64,000 nt of DNA from Rhizophagus clarus (GCA_015698045.1 BLAL01000162.1:1054001-1118000); one strand, 5' to 3'; positions 47,791 to 61,436 are shown, counted from the stretch's first letter. The notes: generated from the sequence alone by a model not told the origin. Made by a program: numbers and translations.

Positions 47791-50700
47791 AACAAAAAAC
47801 GTAAATGTATGTGTTTATTTTGACCAAAAGCCTGAAATTGGAAAAGCCCAATCAGAAAGTTACTTCAAAATTCAATTCACACTTCCTTTTTCTTATTTAT
47901 TTATTTATTATTATTATTATTATTTTTTTTTTTCTTTTTTTCTTAAAAAATATTCTTTAAAATTCCATTACATAGAAAAATAGAACAATACCATGACAAC
48001 ACGATTTAATATCCCTAAATTGTTTTAAATCATGTAATAACGAGTTCTTTTTCTAATTTAATCATCTTCCATCACTTTTTTTTTTTTTACAATAAACAAT
48101 AATAACAAGTAATAATAATAAGAATATAAAATTGGGTCTAACCAAAAAGAAAGAGATTACGTAATTAAAAAAATTTTTTTTTTTTCTTTGATGATACTGA
48201 TACTTTGATATATATCCATAAAAAGATTTATGTATATTTATGTAACAGAAAAAAAAAATTTTTTTTTTTTTTTTTTGATGAATACTTTTTTGAAAATACT
48301 TTTTTTTTTTTTGATGAACGAATTTTTTTCTTTTTAATTTGAAAATGATTTTCAAAAACTTGTTTGTTGATGTAATGAATTCCGTAATATTGTTGTAATC
48401 TTAATGAGTTTAAAAGACTATTATTTTGTGAAAGATTATCAAAGAATATTATTACCATAATAATAATAATATTATTATATTATTAAAAAAAAAAAAAAAC
48501 GCTTTGTTATACAACAACAATCCTATATTCTTAATGGACTGTTGATGAATGAGCTGCATAACCTAAAATCATTTAAGACATGATTTTGCATGTTCGTGTG
48601 TAACTCGTGTGTAACATCTTAATGTTGTGATATACCAGTATTTAATTTCCCCAAAAAACTAGAAAAAAAAAAATAATAAAAATAAAAAAATCGAATAAAA
48701 AGTAAAACACATGGATTATTCTTAATTTGTGCGCAATTGACCCAAAAAAAACTTTAATGGGTTCAATCAATGAAACAGAAAAAAAAAAAAAAAAAAAAAA
48801 AGATTAGTTTTCTCAGCAAATGAATTATAAAATGTTTGGAGAAAATGAAATGCTTGGCGAAAAAAAAAAAAAAGATTGAGAATCTAATGAAATGATTGGA
48901 TTATTCGGATATATTATGATAATTATTAATTAAATTATCGTTTTAAAAAAACTTTTTAGATAAATATTTATTTATTTTCTTCTAAAAAAAGTTACAAGAA
49001 AATGAATTACAAATTATTAAAAAGAGATACATCGGTAATGTCCGCCGATCAATTCGATGAAGACCGTCTAATCGCGTGTCATCTTCTTGTTTTACAAAAG
49101 TAAAAAAAAAAACTTTCTTTTCTTTTCTCTTTTTTGGGTAGTCTCCATTAATAATACATTATTATTAATTAATCCTTTTAAAAATAATGGAATGGATATT
49201 CACATTATTCAACATTATTTACACTATCATCTTAATGGTAAACTCCGAACATATTTTGAATTTCCTTTAATATCGAGACGGGATAAACTCTGAATTGCTC
49301 AACACGCCATATAACCTAATTTATTGCGCGCTTTCTTTTTGATGAAATAAATTCTTTTTTTAATAAACCAGGAATGGAAAAGAATCGAAAGTATCGTTAA
49401 TTGGTGTGAATCTTAAAACATAACTATTATTCTTGATATAGATAAATGTATTTTTAAACCGGAATGCAATATTCATTAATATAATAACCATATCAGGAAA
49501 AGGGGCACCAGAAAAAAAAAAAAAAAAAGTATAATACATATACTGTATGTTTCTCTTTTAATATTGTACTTTACCTAAAGCAGTTTTTTTTTTTTTTTTT
49601 ATGAAAAAAAGGGGGGGTCGTATCCTTTTTACTATACCTAAAATGTATTAGTCATAAATAATAATATTCTCAAGAGATTTAGTCAAATTCACCAGTTTAA
49701 GTTTAATAATTAAAAAGAACTAAATTTTTTTTTAAAGAAGAATTATTTGCACTAAAAAGAATGCAGTGTAACATTTGCTTTGACTCTGGTCACAACAAAG
49801 AACAAACTGCATGTTTTTTTTTTATTATTTTCAAAACTACTGTATTTGATCGGATTATAACTTACTTAATATACCTTGTGCAGGAATAAAAAAAAGGGGG
49901 CGGGAGGAGAAGGAAGATTAAAGAAAATGAGAAGATCCTTGTAATTTTTATTAAATATTTTGAGTGTATCTCTTAAATAAATGCGCGTGAAAAGCCGTGT
50001 TATAAACTTTATAAACTTGTAAGTCAATAACGTAATTAACAAAAAAAGATGTAGATTAAAGATGATTCGTTCGAATATTTATTTATCATCTAGAACTTTC
50101 TAAAAATAACAATAAACAATAACAATCAAATTATTTAATATTATTATTATTATTTAATATCTAATATTAATTTCAAATGAAAATTTTATAAGCAAAGATG
50201 TGCCGCTGATCGTAAATTTTAAATTTTTAGGTTAAAAAAGTTGATTTGATCTAAAAGACCTTTTTGGGTTCCGAAGAACCGAAGATAACGCAACCGAGAT
50301 AAACAAATATATAAAATGCGAGATCGATAATAAATTTTTAAATTTTTAAAAATAAAAAATGATAATATAAAAATATTAATTTAAAATGAGACCTTTCTTT
50401 TCCCTCCAAAAAAGAAAAAAGTAATTGTAAATGTATAATATTCTTTTTTTGGTTTTCGTACAACATTATAAATAAATAAACAGATGTGGACTTTCGTAAT
50501 GAACAAAAAAGTGTTGTATTACAAATCAACTATGAGGCTTGTTATTGAGTTCCGCTTAGACCAACCTGAAATTAGGAAACAGTCAAAGTAAAAATCAACT
50601 TTTATGGTAATAAAAATGATTTAAAAAAACAGGTGAAAAAATTAATAATAAATTAAAATTAGTAACTCATAAATGCTCCACCTTATTGTATTTTACCAAT

Positions 50701-52323
50701 AAAAAATTTAAAAAATGGACTTTGTTGCTTATTTATTTATTTATTTCATATGCATTGAAGAAACAAAGGATTAAAAAAGGGGTGAAACAAAATCATTATT
50801 ATGAAAAAAAGTTTTAGATTTTTAGACAGACAGGAACCGGGATTTTCCTCCTGTTTAATTAAATTGTACATTTTGATTGATGTTACAAACTTTTTAAAGG
50901 ATAAACAATTTAAAGTTAGGTTTTGTGTTACTTAACGGTATAACGTTGAAAAAAAAAATCCCTTTTTTTTTTTTTTTTTTTTTTTTTGTACCTTTAAATT
51001 TTTGTAAATTATAATAGTACATGGATCTTTAAATGCGTTTCGATAACCGTTTCCTTTATTCGTTCTCATGCCCGGAAGAATTTATTACATACATTTATTT
51101 TTTACCCTTGTTCTAAATAATTGACGAGCCATCTCCCGCAGCTCACCTTAGGTTTTATTATTGGTCATCAATAATTAGTTGCTTAAAGTTTGGAGCAAAT
51201 CGTAATTATGTGGTGACCAAGGGGGTGAAAAACGGAGAACAAAAGGATATCCGGAAGTTGTAATACAAAAATTGGATTTACGTCGTTTAATATGTAATAT
51301 CAAAGGAGAAAATTTCAATTGGCCATAGAATTATTATTACTTATGCTTTATGCATGCAATTCATCTACTTTATGTCAAGTTTATTGCTATATATTGGTAT
51401 ATCCGCGTTTTGTTTATAACGATGTGCAAAAGAATGTAATGCCGATGGATTTTTCAAAGTAGCACCTGAATCTATTCAAAGAATGTTAGCGATAAATTAA
51501 CGACGCGTTTATTTAGCGTGACTTATGCTTAACATAACAATACATCATCTTACACGTAAATGTATATATTTATAAATTCTTGTAAATTAATTCGTCCGTT
51601 ATTATAATTTTTATTGTTAACTTTGTGTTATGATGTATGTTTTTAAAACGGTTTAAAAAAATTTTTTTATTGTTTTGATTATATTTGGGAAATAAAATAA
51701 TAAAACCGTTTATCTTGTTTCTCAATTTTTTACTGATATTTCCCTTTTTTTTACCTTTACAGCATCCATTGTATTTTCTTAAAAGGTCTTTACTCCGGTG
51801 AACCAACGATGATTCATATAATCAAATAACTTTATAATAGATTGGATCATGTGCATGCATTTTTTCTCTTTATATAATAATCATTTACTCTATTTATTTA
51901 TTTTTACATTTATTTTACAAAAAAATATTAATTATTTTACCGTTTTACCGTCAAAAAAATACATTGTTATAAAACTGTATCAGATTACTCTTTAAAATCT
52001 AAATAAAGTGAAATTATTATGAAATCATTCTTTCTTTACCGTTTTGTTTTTTTTCCTTCATATCATTTTAAGAAATTTTAAATAAAATGTTTAGCCTAAT
52101 TTGGAATTTAACAAAAAGATCATAAAAAAAAAAAAAAAGCGGGGAATGGGTTAATCGGATATTGTGTTCCATGTGTGCCATACGTTCAAATTCTATTTTA
52201 TTTCTAAATTTGGGAATGTAGATATTTATAATTTTAATACATATAAATCACAAATCATTATCATATAATTTAATTCCCTATTTTGAAATAAAAAAAAAAA
52301 AAAAATAGTTGTTTAAAAAATTT
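47791..52323. other. Gene-free AT-rich sequence
   Basis: No convincing gene. Two short coding-looking stretches were seen (49016-49293 and about 51430-51514) but neither can be joined into a gene. A(10)/T(18) junction at 48249-48276; T-runs over 20 nt near 50960. Confidence 0.55.
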
Positions 52324-52515
52324 TCAGTTAGTTTTTTCTTTATCGATCAATACTTTCGGCGATTTAAACATTTTCAACCGATTCGGTAACCATGTATGTC
52401 CGTTTTTAAACCAATTAATAGCCGAGCCCTTTGCAAATTCCGTAAAGTTTCGGAAATTCTGATGGAATCGGCGATAAGTTATTCGAACCAAACCAAATTT
52501 AATACTACGGCACAT
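52324..52515 (-). CDS. Hypothetical 63-aa open frame or exon relic
   Basis: Open from ATG 52515 to TGA 52324. The composition is mixed and basic (RITYRRFHQNFRNFTEFAKG, NGHTWLPNRLKMF), unlike the Lys/Asn/Ile/Phe-only noise around it, and the DNA is visibly less AT-rich here. No domain recognised and no splice partners identified. It may be a relic of a gene or transposon. A frame on the other strand (52396-52626) overlaps it and is less convincing. Confidence 0.25.
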   Translation of the reverse strand: MCRSIKFGLVRITYRRFHQNFRNFTEFAKGSAINWFKNGHTWLPNRLKMFKSPKVLIDKEKTN

Positions 52516-54061
52516 GGCGTATTTTATAATAAGGAAAAGAAAAAGAATTGTTCCATGTATCTGCAGATATCTTTTTTCGTGATATATTTAGATCTTTGCA
52601 ATAAACCTAATTATAGGCTAATATAGTTTTGTATCATTCATAATTAGCATTTATGCCAATCTTTTTACAAGGGGGAGCCATTGTGGTTAAAAGTCGATTG
52701 GAAAAAAAATATATATATATGTATAATAAAAAAGCGGAGAAATGAAAAAAAAAAAAAAAAAGTTTTTTCATTCCAAACTCGAATCTTATTTTATAATTAA
52801 ACAAAACGTCGATCTCAATTGGTATTTTGATAATGATTTGTATCAGTCTTTCTTTCCTCCCCCCCGGCAAATGAAAAATATTTCAAGGGTTAATATAAAT
52901 GATTTGCTTAAATTTGTTTATTAGAAAATTCTGCAACTAATCTGTAATGTATCAAAAAAACATAACATTAATGCACACTGCAAAACATCTAATTCTCGTC
53001 TCTCTTGTTGTCTTTTAGTTCCCATGCAAAACTATATGTTTATATGTAGTGTTTAATAAACACATATATATATTTTTTATTTGTATTATATATATAATAT
53101 ATATATATTACTGGTGTATTTAGTAAATATATATAAATATATATATAAAAATTATTTATACGTGAATATCATCCCACTGTACTGTAATTAATTTATATTT
53201 TCTAATTTTATTGTAAATGCAAAAGTAAATTATTTTAGATTACACAATATAAAAATATTTTGATGCTGATTAACTAATAATATTGTTATTATATTTATAT
53301 TATTGTTTCACATTTGGCTCAAACAAGACATCTCCCGAGACGATCTTGACAATTAAACTCTAAAGCTAAATGCGAAATTTTATCCCTGATTATTTATAAC
53401 AAAGATGATAATTCCTTTCCAAAAAACCCGAAATTTTTTTTTTTTTATTACTACGCCAACTTGTGTATTTTAAATTTACATATTTACAATATATATTTTT
53501 TATTTCCTATAATAGGTTGCTTATTTAGTTATTTTGGTTGATTTTAATGATTTTAGAATGATTTTTTTTTATAAATAATAGGCTCTCGCACTTTTTTTCA
53601 TCTTTCAACCTTCACTTTTTGTTACTTTTTTCAATAAGTGAGGATCAACCCAATTTATACTGCTATTTTAAAATTATATACATTACTAAATATACATAAT
53701 ATATATATATACATACATATACTTTTAAGTATATTTTGATCATTAAATCAGATTATATTCGATATATATACGTCATAATCTTTTTTCTTCCGCACGATTT
53801 TTTTTTCTGCTTTATAAATACCAATCCATTCCAAAAAAAAATTTTTTTTTTTTTTTTTCCAAAACTTCATTCCTTCTTGCTTTTTGGCGTTTTATCCCTG
53901 AAGCCAAATATTAAAATAAAAATGTAAGTATTCTAAAAATATATTGTTCATTTAATTCTTTCGTTCTATTGTGCATATCTTTAGAAGAAAAAAGTATCTA
54001 TCTATCTCTCCTTGTTTGTTATTGCTTTGTGTTCGGTTTGAATTTGTCTTGTAATCATAAA

Positions 54062-54097
<36 letters not shown>

Positions 54098-54163
54098 TGT
54101 TTATCGTTTAATTAATAAATGATAAACATTTTGAACTTTATACATTATCTCTTTTCATATTCT

Positions 54164-54195
<32 letters not shown>

Positions 54196-54750
54196 CAATT
54201 TCTTTGGCGTAAAAAAAAAAAAAAAATTCAATTTAATTCCCCCCCTTGTTTTTCCTTATATTATACTTACTCCCATTTGATGACATCATTTAACCCTTCT
54301 CGTCCATATATCGTTGTGTGAAATCATCCATTTGATATTGTTCATCTTTTCATCTTTAATCCCTTATTTGAGTACCTCTTTTCCGTTTTCTCTCATACAA
54401 TCCTCCATTGTAATCATCATTTATTTCCCTTCCAATCAATTTTATCCGCAGTAATCCTTCTTATTTTCATGGTGGCTTTTTCCTAAATAGTTAATTTCTA
54501 CTGCGCACAGCCTCAATTCTTCATCTATTTCTGTAAATATTTTCTTCATTCTGAAATCGTTCTATATTCTCATACAGCCTCTTTTTTTTCGTCATTTTAG
54601 ATTTTCGATAAAATAAAACACAAACACGATATTTTTAATTTAAAAAAAAAGAATTCTTTTTTTTTTCCTCCTCATTTTCTCTCTCAAAAAAAAAAAAAAA
54701 ATTTCTAGGTACCTTTTTTTTTTTTTCTTTTAACTTTTTTCATATTGTTC

Positions 54751-54792
<42 letters not shown>

Positions 54793-54933
54793 TGAATGAA
54801 AAAATTAATTGTGGATTCAAAAAAAGATGTTCATTAAACATCTACATTATTGTTAACTGGATGGTTAAAAATTTCTAACGAAACCATATTTAGAAAATTT
54901 AATAATTTTTAATTAACATTCTTTGTCTCGTAT

Positions 54934-54975
<42 letters not shown>

Positions 54976-55347
54976 AAACTACATAAACATTATACCTGTG
55001 TCACCAATACTAACAAACATTTTTTTTTTTTTTTTTTAACCTTTTTTTTTTCACCCTTCAAACAAATAATCTTTTTTTTTTTTTTTTTTCATCTTTTTTA
55101 ACACGCACGACCTTTTTTGTTTGATAAAATATAAAAAAATTTTTTTTTTTTTAGAAAAAAAAAAGAAGAAATTAATTTTTTTATTTTTTTTTTTTTTTTA
55201 AAGAAAAAAATTTTTTTTTTTCTCTTTTCCTTCTTTCACGACCACGAAAAAACAAAAACTCAGATAAAAGAATAAGAACGAAAAAAAACTTTTTTTTTTT
55301 ACATTCTTCCTTTTTAAAAAACAAAACATATCAATAATATTATAACG
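52516..55347. other. Upstream region of the GATA/PHD gene, homopolymer-rich
   Basis: No gene. AT dinucleotide runs at 53060-53160. From 54060 to 55345 there are many long T or A runs, including an A-run of about 36 near 54750 and T/A junctions at 54163-54195 and 54933-54973. Probably the promoter and 5' UTR of the gene at 55348; a 5' UTR intron cannot be excluded. No TATA box can be singled out in this composition. Confidence 0.6.
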
Positions 55348-58115
55348 ATGCCAAGTACATCAAGCGCAAATAAATCAATCAATCAACGTAATTCAAGTAC
55401 GAATTATAACGAATCTTCCATTATCCCTCAAGCTCCACGTCAAATTTTGCCAATGTCAAGATCTACGTCGGTACAAGTTTATCAACAACCTCAAATAATC
55501 GTCCCGACACAGAATGGATTCGGTGATATTTTACCAAATTCAAGTTTACCAAATTCAAAAGAAATGTCAACTGTTTTACTTTCAATGGATTATTTTGATA
55601 ATAATATGCAAGTAAATTGTTTTGGTCAAGTTCACCCTTATCAAACTTATTATCCACAACAGCAGCAGCAGCAACAGCAACAACAACAAATTTATTCTCA
55701 ACAACTTCAACAACAATATTTTCAATTGCAACAACAACATAATCAAATGATTCAACAATCTTCTCGCGTTATTTCGCGTACGATGGCTCAGCAACATCAT
55801 TCGACTTCTATGAATATGACCCCCTCTCATGTTGTTCCAACTCAGACTTTGACGAGCGTTCAACCTCTTCTTTCCTTGGATTCAACAATGCAAGATGTGT
55901 CTCAATCCATTTCGGATTATTCAATGTCCGCAAGTTTATCCAATCATAATGGTTTACCTATCGATTTTTCGCTTGATCAATCACCTACCATTTGTTATGA
56001 TGAAAGTAGTGATAAAAAATCTTGTTCAAAAAATAGTGTCTTGAATGATGTTTTCTTTTCTGATCCAATGATAGAAGATACAGAAGAAGTACTTCATTTT
56101 GATAGTGATTCGTCATCTGATACCGATATTTTGACTCCTCGTCAAAGATATTCTCCTCCCTTGAGTCCTATCGATTTAATGAGTGGTGATGATCTCTTAT
56201 GGAATATCATCTCTTATGATTTATCAAAAGATAAACCTTCTACTGAAACTCCTTCGAACATGTCAGAAATTGCTATTTCTTCTTCCGAATTAGATGTTAA
56301 ATCTGAAGTTACTTCTTCATCTATTACTACAATTCCTCCTCCTTCTCCAATGATTACTTCCCCATCTAATTCATCGTCAAATGTAACTACTATTGATCCT
56401 ACTCTTATTCGTACGACTCCAGAGACGATTGATCCGAGATTTATTGAAAAACCTACTACTTCAACTTCTGTTGCTCAAAATGTTGTCGTTAAGAAACTTC
56501 CTCCATCGGTTATTACGCGTCCAAATCATATTGAATTCGGGGACGGAATCCCTAGTCCACCATTAAGAACTCCTGAACTTGTTAGTGATCATAGTATTAA
56601 ACGTAGATTGTCTTGTGAATCCTCATCAGATGATGAGATCTCTGATGCTGAATCTAGAGCACAAAAGAAATTCCGAGTTGATATCAAAAAATCCATTAAA
56701 ATCAATGATGACAAACAAAATGAAGAAGTAGAAGAAGAAAGTGATAGTGAAGAATTTTCTTCCGTAAATGACAACGATGAAGATATGGATTCCACAAATG
56801 AAGGTCATGATATTAGTGATACCGTTACCGATGAATATCATTATAGCAGTGACACTGATTCTGAAGAAGATGATGACGAAGAATACCGTCCAACAAACAA
56901 CAACAAGAAATCTCGTACGAGAAAGGTTGTTAAAACTCAAGGAAGGGGTAGAGGCGTGTTATCAAAAGGATCTTCAAAAACCAAGTCAAGTTCAATGAAG
57001 AACAAGTCAAAAGTGTTGTCAACAAAACGGTAAATTTTTTATTCACTCGCTATATATTTGCACATTATTTTTTATAAATTTCTTTTGAATATTTATTTAT
57101 ATTTATATTTATACAATTAATAATAATTTAAATAGTGGTAAGCAATCTTCAAAGACTTCCAAACCTTCATCAAAACGATCAAGTGGAGCAAGTACTCCTG
57201 CATCATTACCAATTGAAAGTCCTCCCCAATCTTTCGCAACACCTGCTGAAGAATCTCATGAAATGGAAGGACTTGAAGTAACATCTCCACGTCCTACCCA
57301 ATCCCCAACAATCTTTCAAACCTTGACAAAATCTGGAATTGATTGGTGTAGATACTGCGGTACGACCGAAGGCGTCAATTGGAGACCAGGCCCATGGGGA
57401 AAACGAACTTTATGCAAGTAAGTTGATTAAGTTTGAAATTAGTTCAAAAAAGAAAAAAAAAACAAAAAAAACGGATATGATGGTTAACCTTTTTTTTTTA
57501 TTATATAGTAAACACGGATGTGATTATAAGGGATACGGGTTCGCCTGTAAATTACCAAGATTGGATTTGACCGGGTTTGTCAACGAATCAGTTGAAGATC
57601 GAGATCGTCCAGTATTGCAGCTCTGTAAGTTTAAAAGTTAGATTAAAAAACGACGAAACTTGGAAGAATTTTTTTATATTAAATAATAATTTTCATATCC
57701 ACAGTCTGCACCATTTGTCAAAAGCAAGAATCCTATATGGGCAACGTACTAGTCCGATGTGAAGGATGCTTTAAAGCATTTCATCAAAAGTGCTTCTCGA
57801 CTCACATTTCTGATGAGACAGTATCGAGCTCGGAACAATGGTTCTGTGAAGCTGGCTGTTCAGATAACGTACGAAGAAAGCGAATTGGTAAGTTTAAACG
57901 ATTTAAATTGTATATGAATACATGAATACAATCTTTTATTATATGATTATCTAATTATTATATTTATTTATTTAGTCGTCGAACTTCCAAGAAAGAAACT
58001 CCCATTGATGTCAACGCCTAAAGTTCAAGCGCCAGTACCAAATATCGAGACCGGTTCAGTACCTTCAGGTACTGCTTCTAGACCTAGAACATCTCGCAAC
58101 TCATCAAGAGTTTAA
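55348..58115 (+). CDS. Nuclear regulator with polyQ, acidic region, GATA-like finger and PHD finger (5 exons, 800 aa)
   Basis: Exons 55348-57029, 57136-57417, 57509-57624, 57705-57887, 57976-58115. Introns are 80-106 nt with GTAAGT-type donors except the first (GTAAAT), and the spliced length is exactly 801 codons. Residues 1-300 are Ser/Thr/Gln-rich with Q11 at 104-114. An acidic Asp/Ser stretch and a basic Gly-Arg segment (GRGRG) end exon 1. A GATA-like finger follows: C632-X2-C635-X18-C654-X2-H657 (WRPGPWGKRTLCNKHG), with the GATA signature but His or C659 in place of the last Cys. A C4HC3 PHD finger lies at 695-745 (C695, C698, C712, C715, H720, C723, C741, C745). It is likely a chromatin-associated transcription regulator; PHD fingers often read histone H3. 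I cannot name an orthologue. The ATG is the first in frame after the homopolymer-rich leader. Confidence 0.88.
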
Positions 58116-60858
58116 ATTAAAACTCTTGAGGAAGGTGGAGATGAAATGGAAAATGGGACAATCGATTTTATTATTATCATCATCATTATCTTCTTTCGTG
58201 AACGGTAAAAATCGAACAATTGTTTACTTGCTCGAGTAGCAAGTTTTTTACGAAATTCAATCTATTTTTTTTTTAAAAAAAATTTTCTTACGTCTCATTA
58301 CAGCAAAGATGGTTGATGACATAATTTTTTTTTTTTGTTGTTGTCAGAGTCTGAGCAAGGAGGCGATGTAATATTATTATATTAGAACATCAATCGTTGA
58401 TGTTATTTTGTTATATATATATTTTCGCAACGCAACATATATATATATACATCTACATTGTATATATTATTTTATTATTATTTTTTTTTTTTTTTAGATA
58501 AACGGACAATTTTTTAATTATTTTGTTATTTCTGGTGGGGTTTTAAAAAAAATTATTATCTTAACGATATTGATTATCGTTAAAGATACAACATAGACGG
58601 ACTTTTTTTATATAATCAATAATTATTTTTTTTTTTTACATTTTTTAATACTATTAAGTGCTTTTTTTAGTTTTTTTTCATTAGTACTTTTTGTAGTTAA
58701 TGTAGTTAATATTTATTATTTTATTCACTTGAAAGAAAAATTTTCAAAATTTTATATTTTTCTGTACAGTTAGTTACTCAACTCAATATTCGGAATTAAT
58801 TCGAAAATTCGATCGAAAATTATAATTTTATTATTTTATATACACACTTTTTTTACGATACTATATAGCTAAACAACAACAACTATACGAAAAAAAAGCA
58901 CAAAATTTAATCACTCAAAATCACCCTTAGAAATTATTATACGAGAATATATAGATTTTTTTTTTTTACACACAAGAATTTATATAGAATTTAATTTAAA
59001 AAAAAAATTTCATCTAACAATATGTAAGCTTTTTTTTAACCCACCGACAAATACACTATTTTTTTTTTAATTATAATGATAATGACTTACATTTCTTCTT
59101 CCTTCTTACAAACAATAATAATTTTTTTTTTTCTCATTATTCGCATTTTTTCTTTATATTATTCATTTCTTTTTTTTTTTAATTTTTTCATCTAATCACC
59201 ACCCAAATATAAAGTTTACATACAAGTTTTTTTCTTTTACGCAATTAAAAAAAAATATATATATCTCAATTTTTTAATTAATATTATATAATTAATCATT
59301 TGGGACATTTTATGTATAATATTGAATATTGTTTTTATAATGTTTTATAATGTTTCATTATTATTATTTATTTATTTATTTATAATAATTAATATTTATC
59401 ATATACCTCTCATTCAAAAAATTCGAGAGAAAAAAAACAACCAAAGAAAAAACAATACAGATAGTTTGTACATAATATTTTATTTAACATACATACATAC
59501 ATTATATTTACTTTTTTAATATTAATTTTTTAATTTAATTTAATTGGATTTTTCTTTTTCTTTTACTTTGAATTTTGAAAAATATATGTATATATATATA
59601 TATTTTCTTTAATATAGATTATAATAACCGATATAAAACAAAGTGAGAGAAAAAGAAAATCCTTTGTTTTTTTTATTCATAGATTTTTTGGGAATTTGGG
59701 ATTTGTTTTTATAAAATAAAGAACGATGACAACGACAGAAAAAACAACGTAAAAACGTAAACTTTTTTTTTTCATTTCATTTACCAAAGGATTTACAATA
59801 TTTATCGTGTTTTAATATCATTATTATATGATTGATAGTGTAATATTATATTATATAATATTATTATATATGAATATTCTTTAATTTATTAATTCTTCTA
59901 ATATTGTTTTGCTTCAATATAGCCAGATATTGATCACTTATCATTTTAATCATTATGATTTTAAAGAATTTAAAAAGTATTCTAGAAAAGAAAAAAACTT
60001 TTTTTTTTTTTTTGCCCATATACAAACAAAATCTTGGATAGGAAAACCCAATCAACTCAATTAACAAATTAACCAAACAATTTAACCAATTAGCCGATTA
60101 ACCAATTAACCAATTAATCATTTCTTTTTAAAATCTATTTCTTCAAAGGAAAAAAAATAAAGCGTACATTAAAGTCAAACCTCTTTTTTTTTTTTTTTTG
60201 TGCAATTAAAGAAGAAATCGAAATATAAAGACCCTCAAAAATACAAATATAATAATTAAATAATAAATATGAAAACCAATATAAACCAATATATTCATTC
60301 TATTTTTGTTCGATTTGTGTTTCAAAAACGGAAAAAAAAATGGGATCATATAATTCCGGTGTGGATCATATCTTTTTTTTATTTCAATCAGGTTTATGAA
60401 AATATTCCGGCCGAATAATATTATGATTAGTAAAATAACCGCTATTTCCGAAAACCGTGAATCCGTGATAATAATGATAATAATTTAATCAATCAATATT
60501 TCCAGAATAAGAAAAAAAAACTTTTTAATGCAATTTATATACTATTTTATCGAACAAATTAATGTAATCGAGTCGCCCTTTTTTAATCCAAAAAAAAAAA
60601 ATAAAATAAAATAAAATAAATGAAAAACAAAATGAAAAACTGCTTTTTTTTTTCCTTTAACTACATTTACTGAATTTACTTAATTTACTAACATACATTT
60701 TTACTACATTATACAAATTAATAATAAACAATATCTAATAATAATAATAAAAAAAACTCCGAAAAAAAAGATTATTTTTTTTTTTTTTTTGGAATTAAAA
60801 AAAAGCATATCAAATGACTTTTTTTTACATGTTTCATTATATAATTATATATATTAAT
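58116..60858. other. Convergent intergenic region
   Basis: Holds the 3' UTRs of the plus-strand GATA/PHD gene and the minus-strand membrane-protein gene. Very AT-rich with TATATA tracts (58420-58470, 59580-59610) and many T-runs. No gene seen; short open frames at 59322-59519 and 59864-60076 are composition artefacts. Confidence 0.65.
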
Positions 60859-61436
60859 CTATACTTTTGATCTTAAAGTATTATTAACTCTATTGGTTTC
60901 ACCTTTGAGCGAAGCCGTAAGATACATTAATGTTGCGATAAATAAATAAAGAGCAGGATTTACATTTTGATAATTGAATACTGAAACAAATGATATAGGG
61001 ATATATAAAAGTATTCTGGGAATGAAAGATGTTACTAGGAATGTATTCTTGAGGAATGGTAAAGGTAATTCGATAGCCAATATTATTAATCCAGTAACAC
61101 TAGCAAACGAAGAAATAAAGTTAGTCTAAAGTTTGATAATTATCAAATTGAAAGATCAATCCCATATACTTACGTGCAAATAACTGCAAAATAATTGAAA
61201 GGATTAAAGAGATTGTTTATGTTAATGACGGGATTGAACATCGAATAACGGTAAAAGAAAGCGAAAATTCCGCCTATGACCTGAACTATAAATTTAATTC
61301 AAACGAGAAAACATCAGGATTTAAATAATAAATAACTTCCTCGAAAATATAATCGAAAATTAAAAATATAATACATACAGACACCAGCAGTGAGACTAAT
61401 CAATCTTGCCCATTGGTTCCAAAGACATTGACCCAT
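60859..61436 (-). CDS. Small four-helix membrane protein (3 exons, 136 aa), DUF7727-like
   Basis: Minus-strand exons 61379-61436, 61174-61285 and 60859-61099, joined over introns of 93 nt (GTATGT...ATAG) and 74 nt (GTAAGT...CTAG). The spliced length is exactly 137 codons including TAG. Four hydrophobic segments: about 10-31, 51-73, 77-98 and 104-121. The start MGQCLWNQWARLISLTAG and the IELPLPFLKNT motif in the second helix resemble a small fungal membrane protein family that I recall as DUF7727 (W-ARxxSLTA ... AIEFPLPLLK). Function unknown; no signal peptide beyond the first helix. The second intron holds a 16-bp palindrome (TTTGATAATTATCAAA, 61133-61148). It faces the GATA/PHD gene tail to tail. 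Confidence 0.8.

Noticed and set aside
49016-49293. Possible small gene (ATG AAT TAC ... then a 68-codon frame)
   Set aside because: The two pieces are in different frames and no good intron joins them; only a faint composition difference supports it.
51430-51514. Coding-like end KECNADGFFKVAPESIQRM
   Set aside because: It looks protein-like, but upstream frames close at once and no acceptor site gives a convincing exon.
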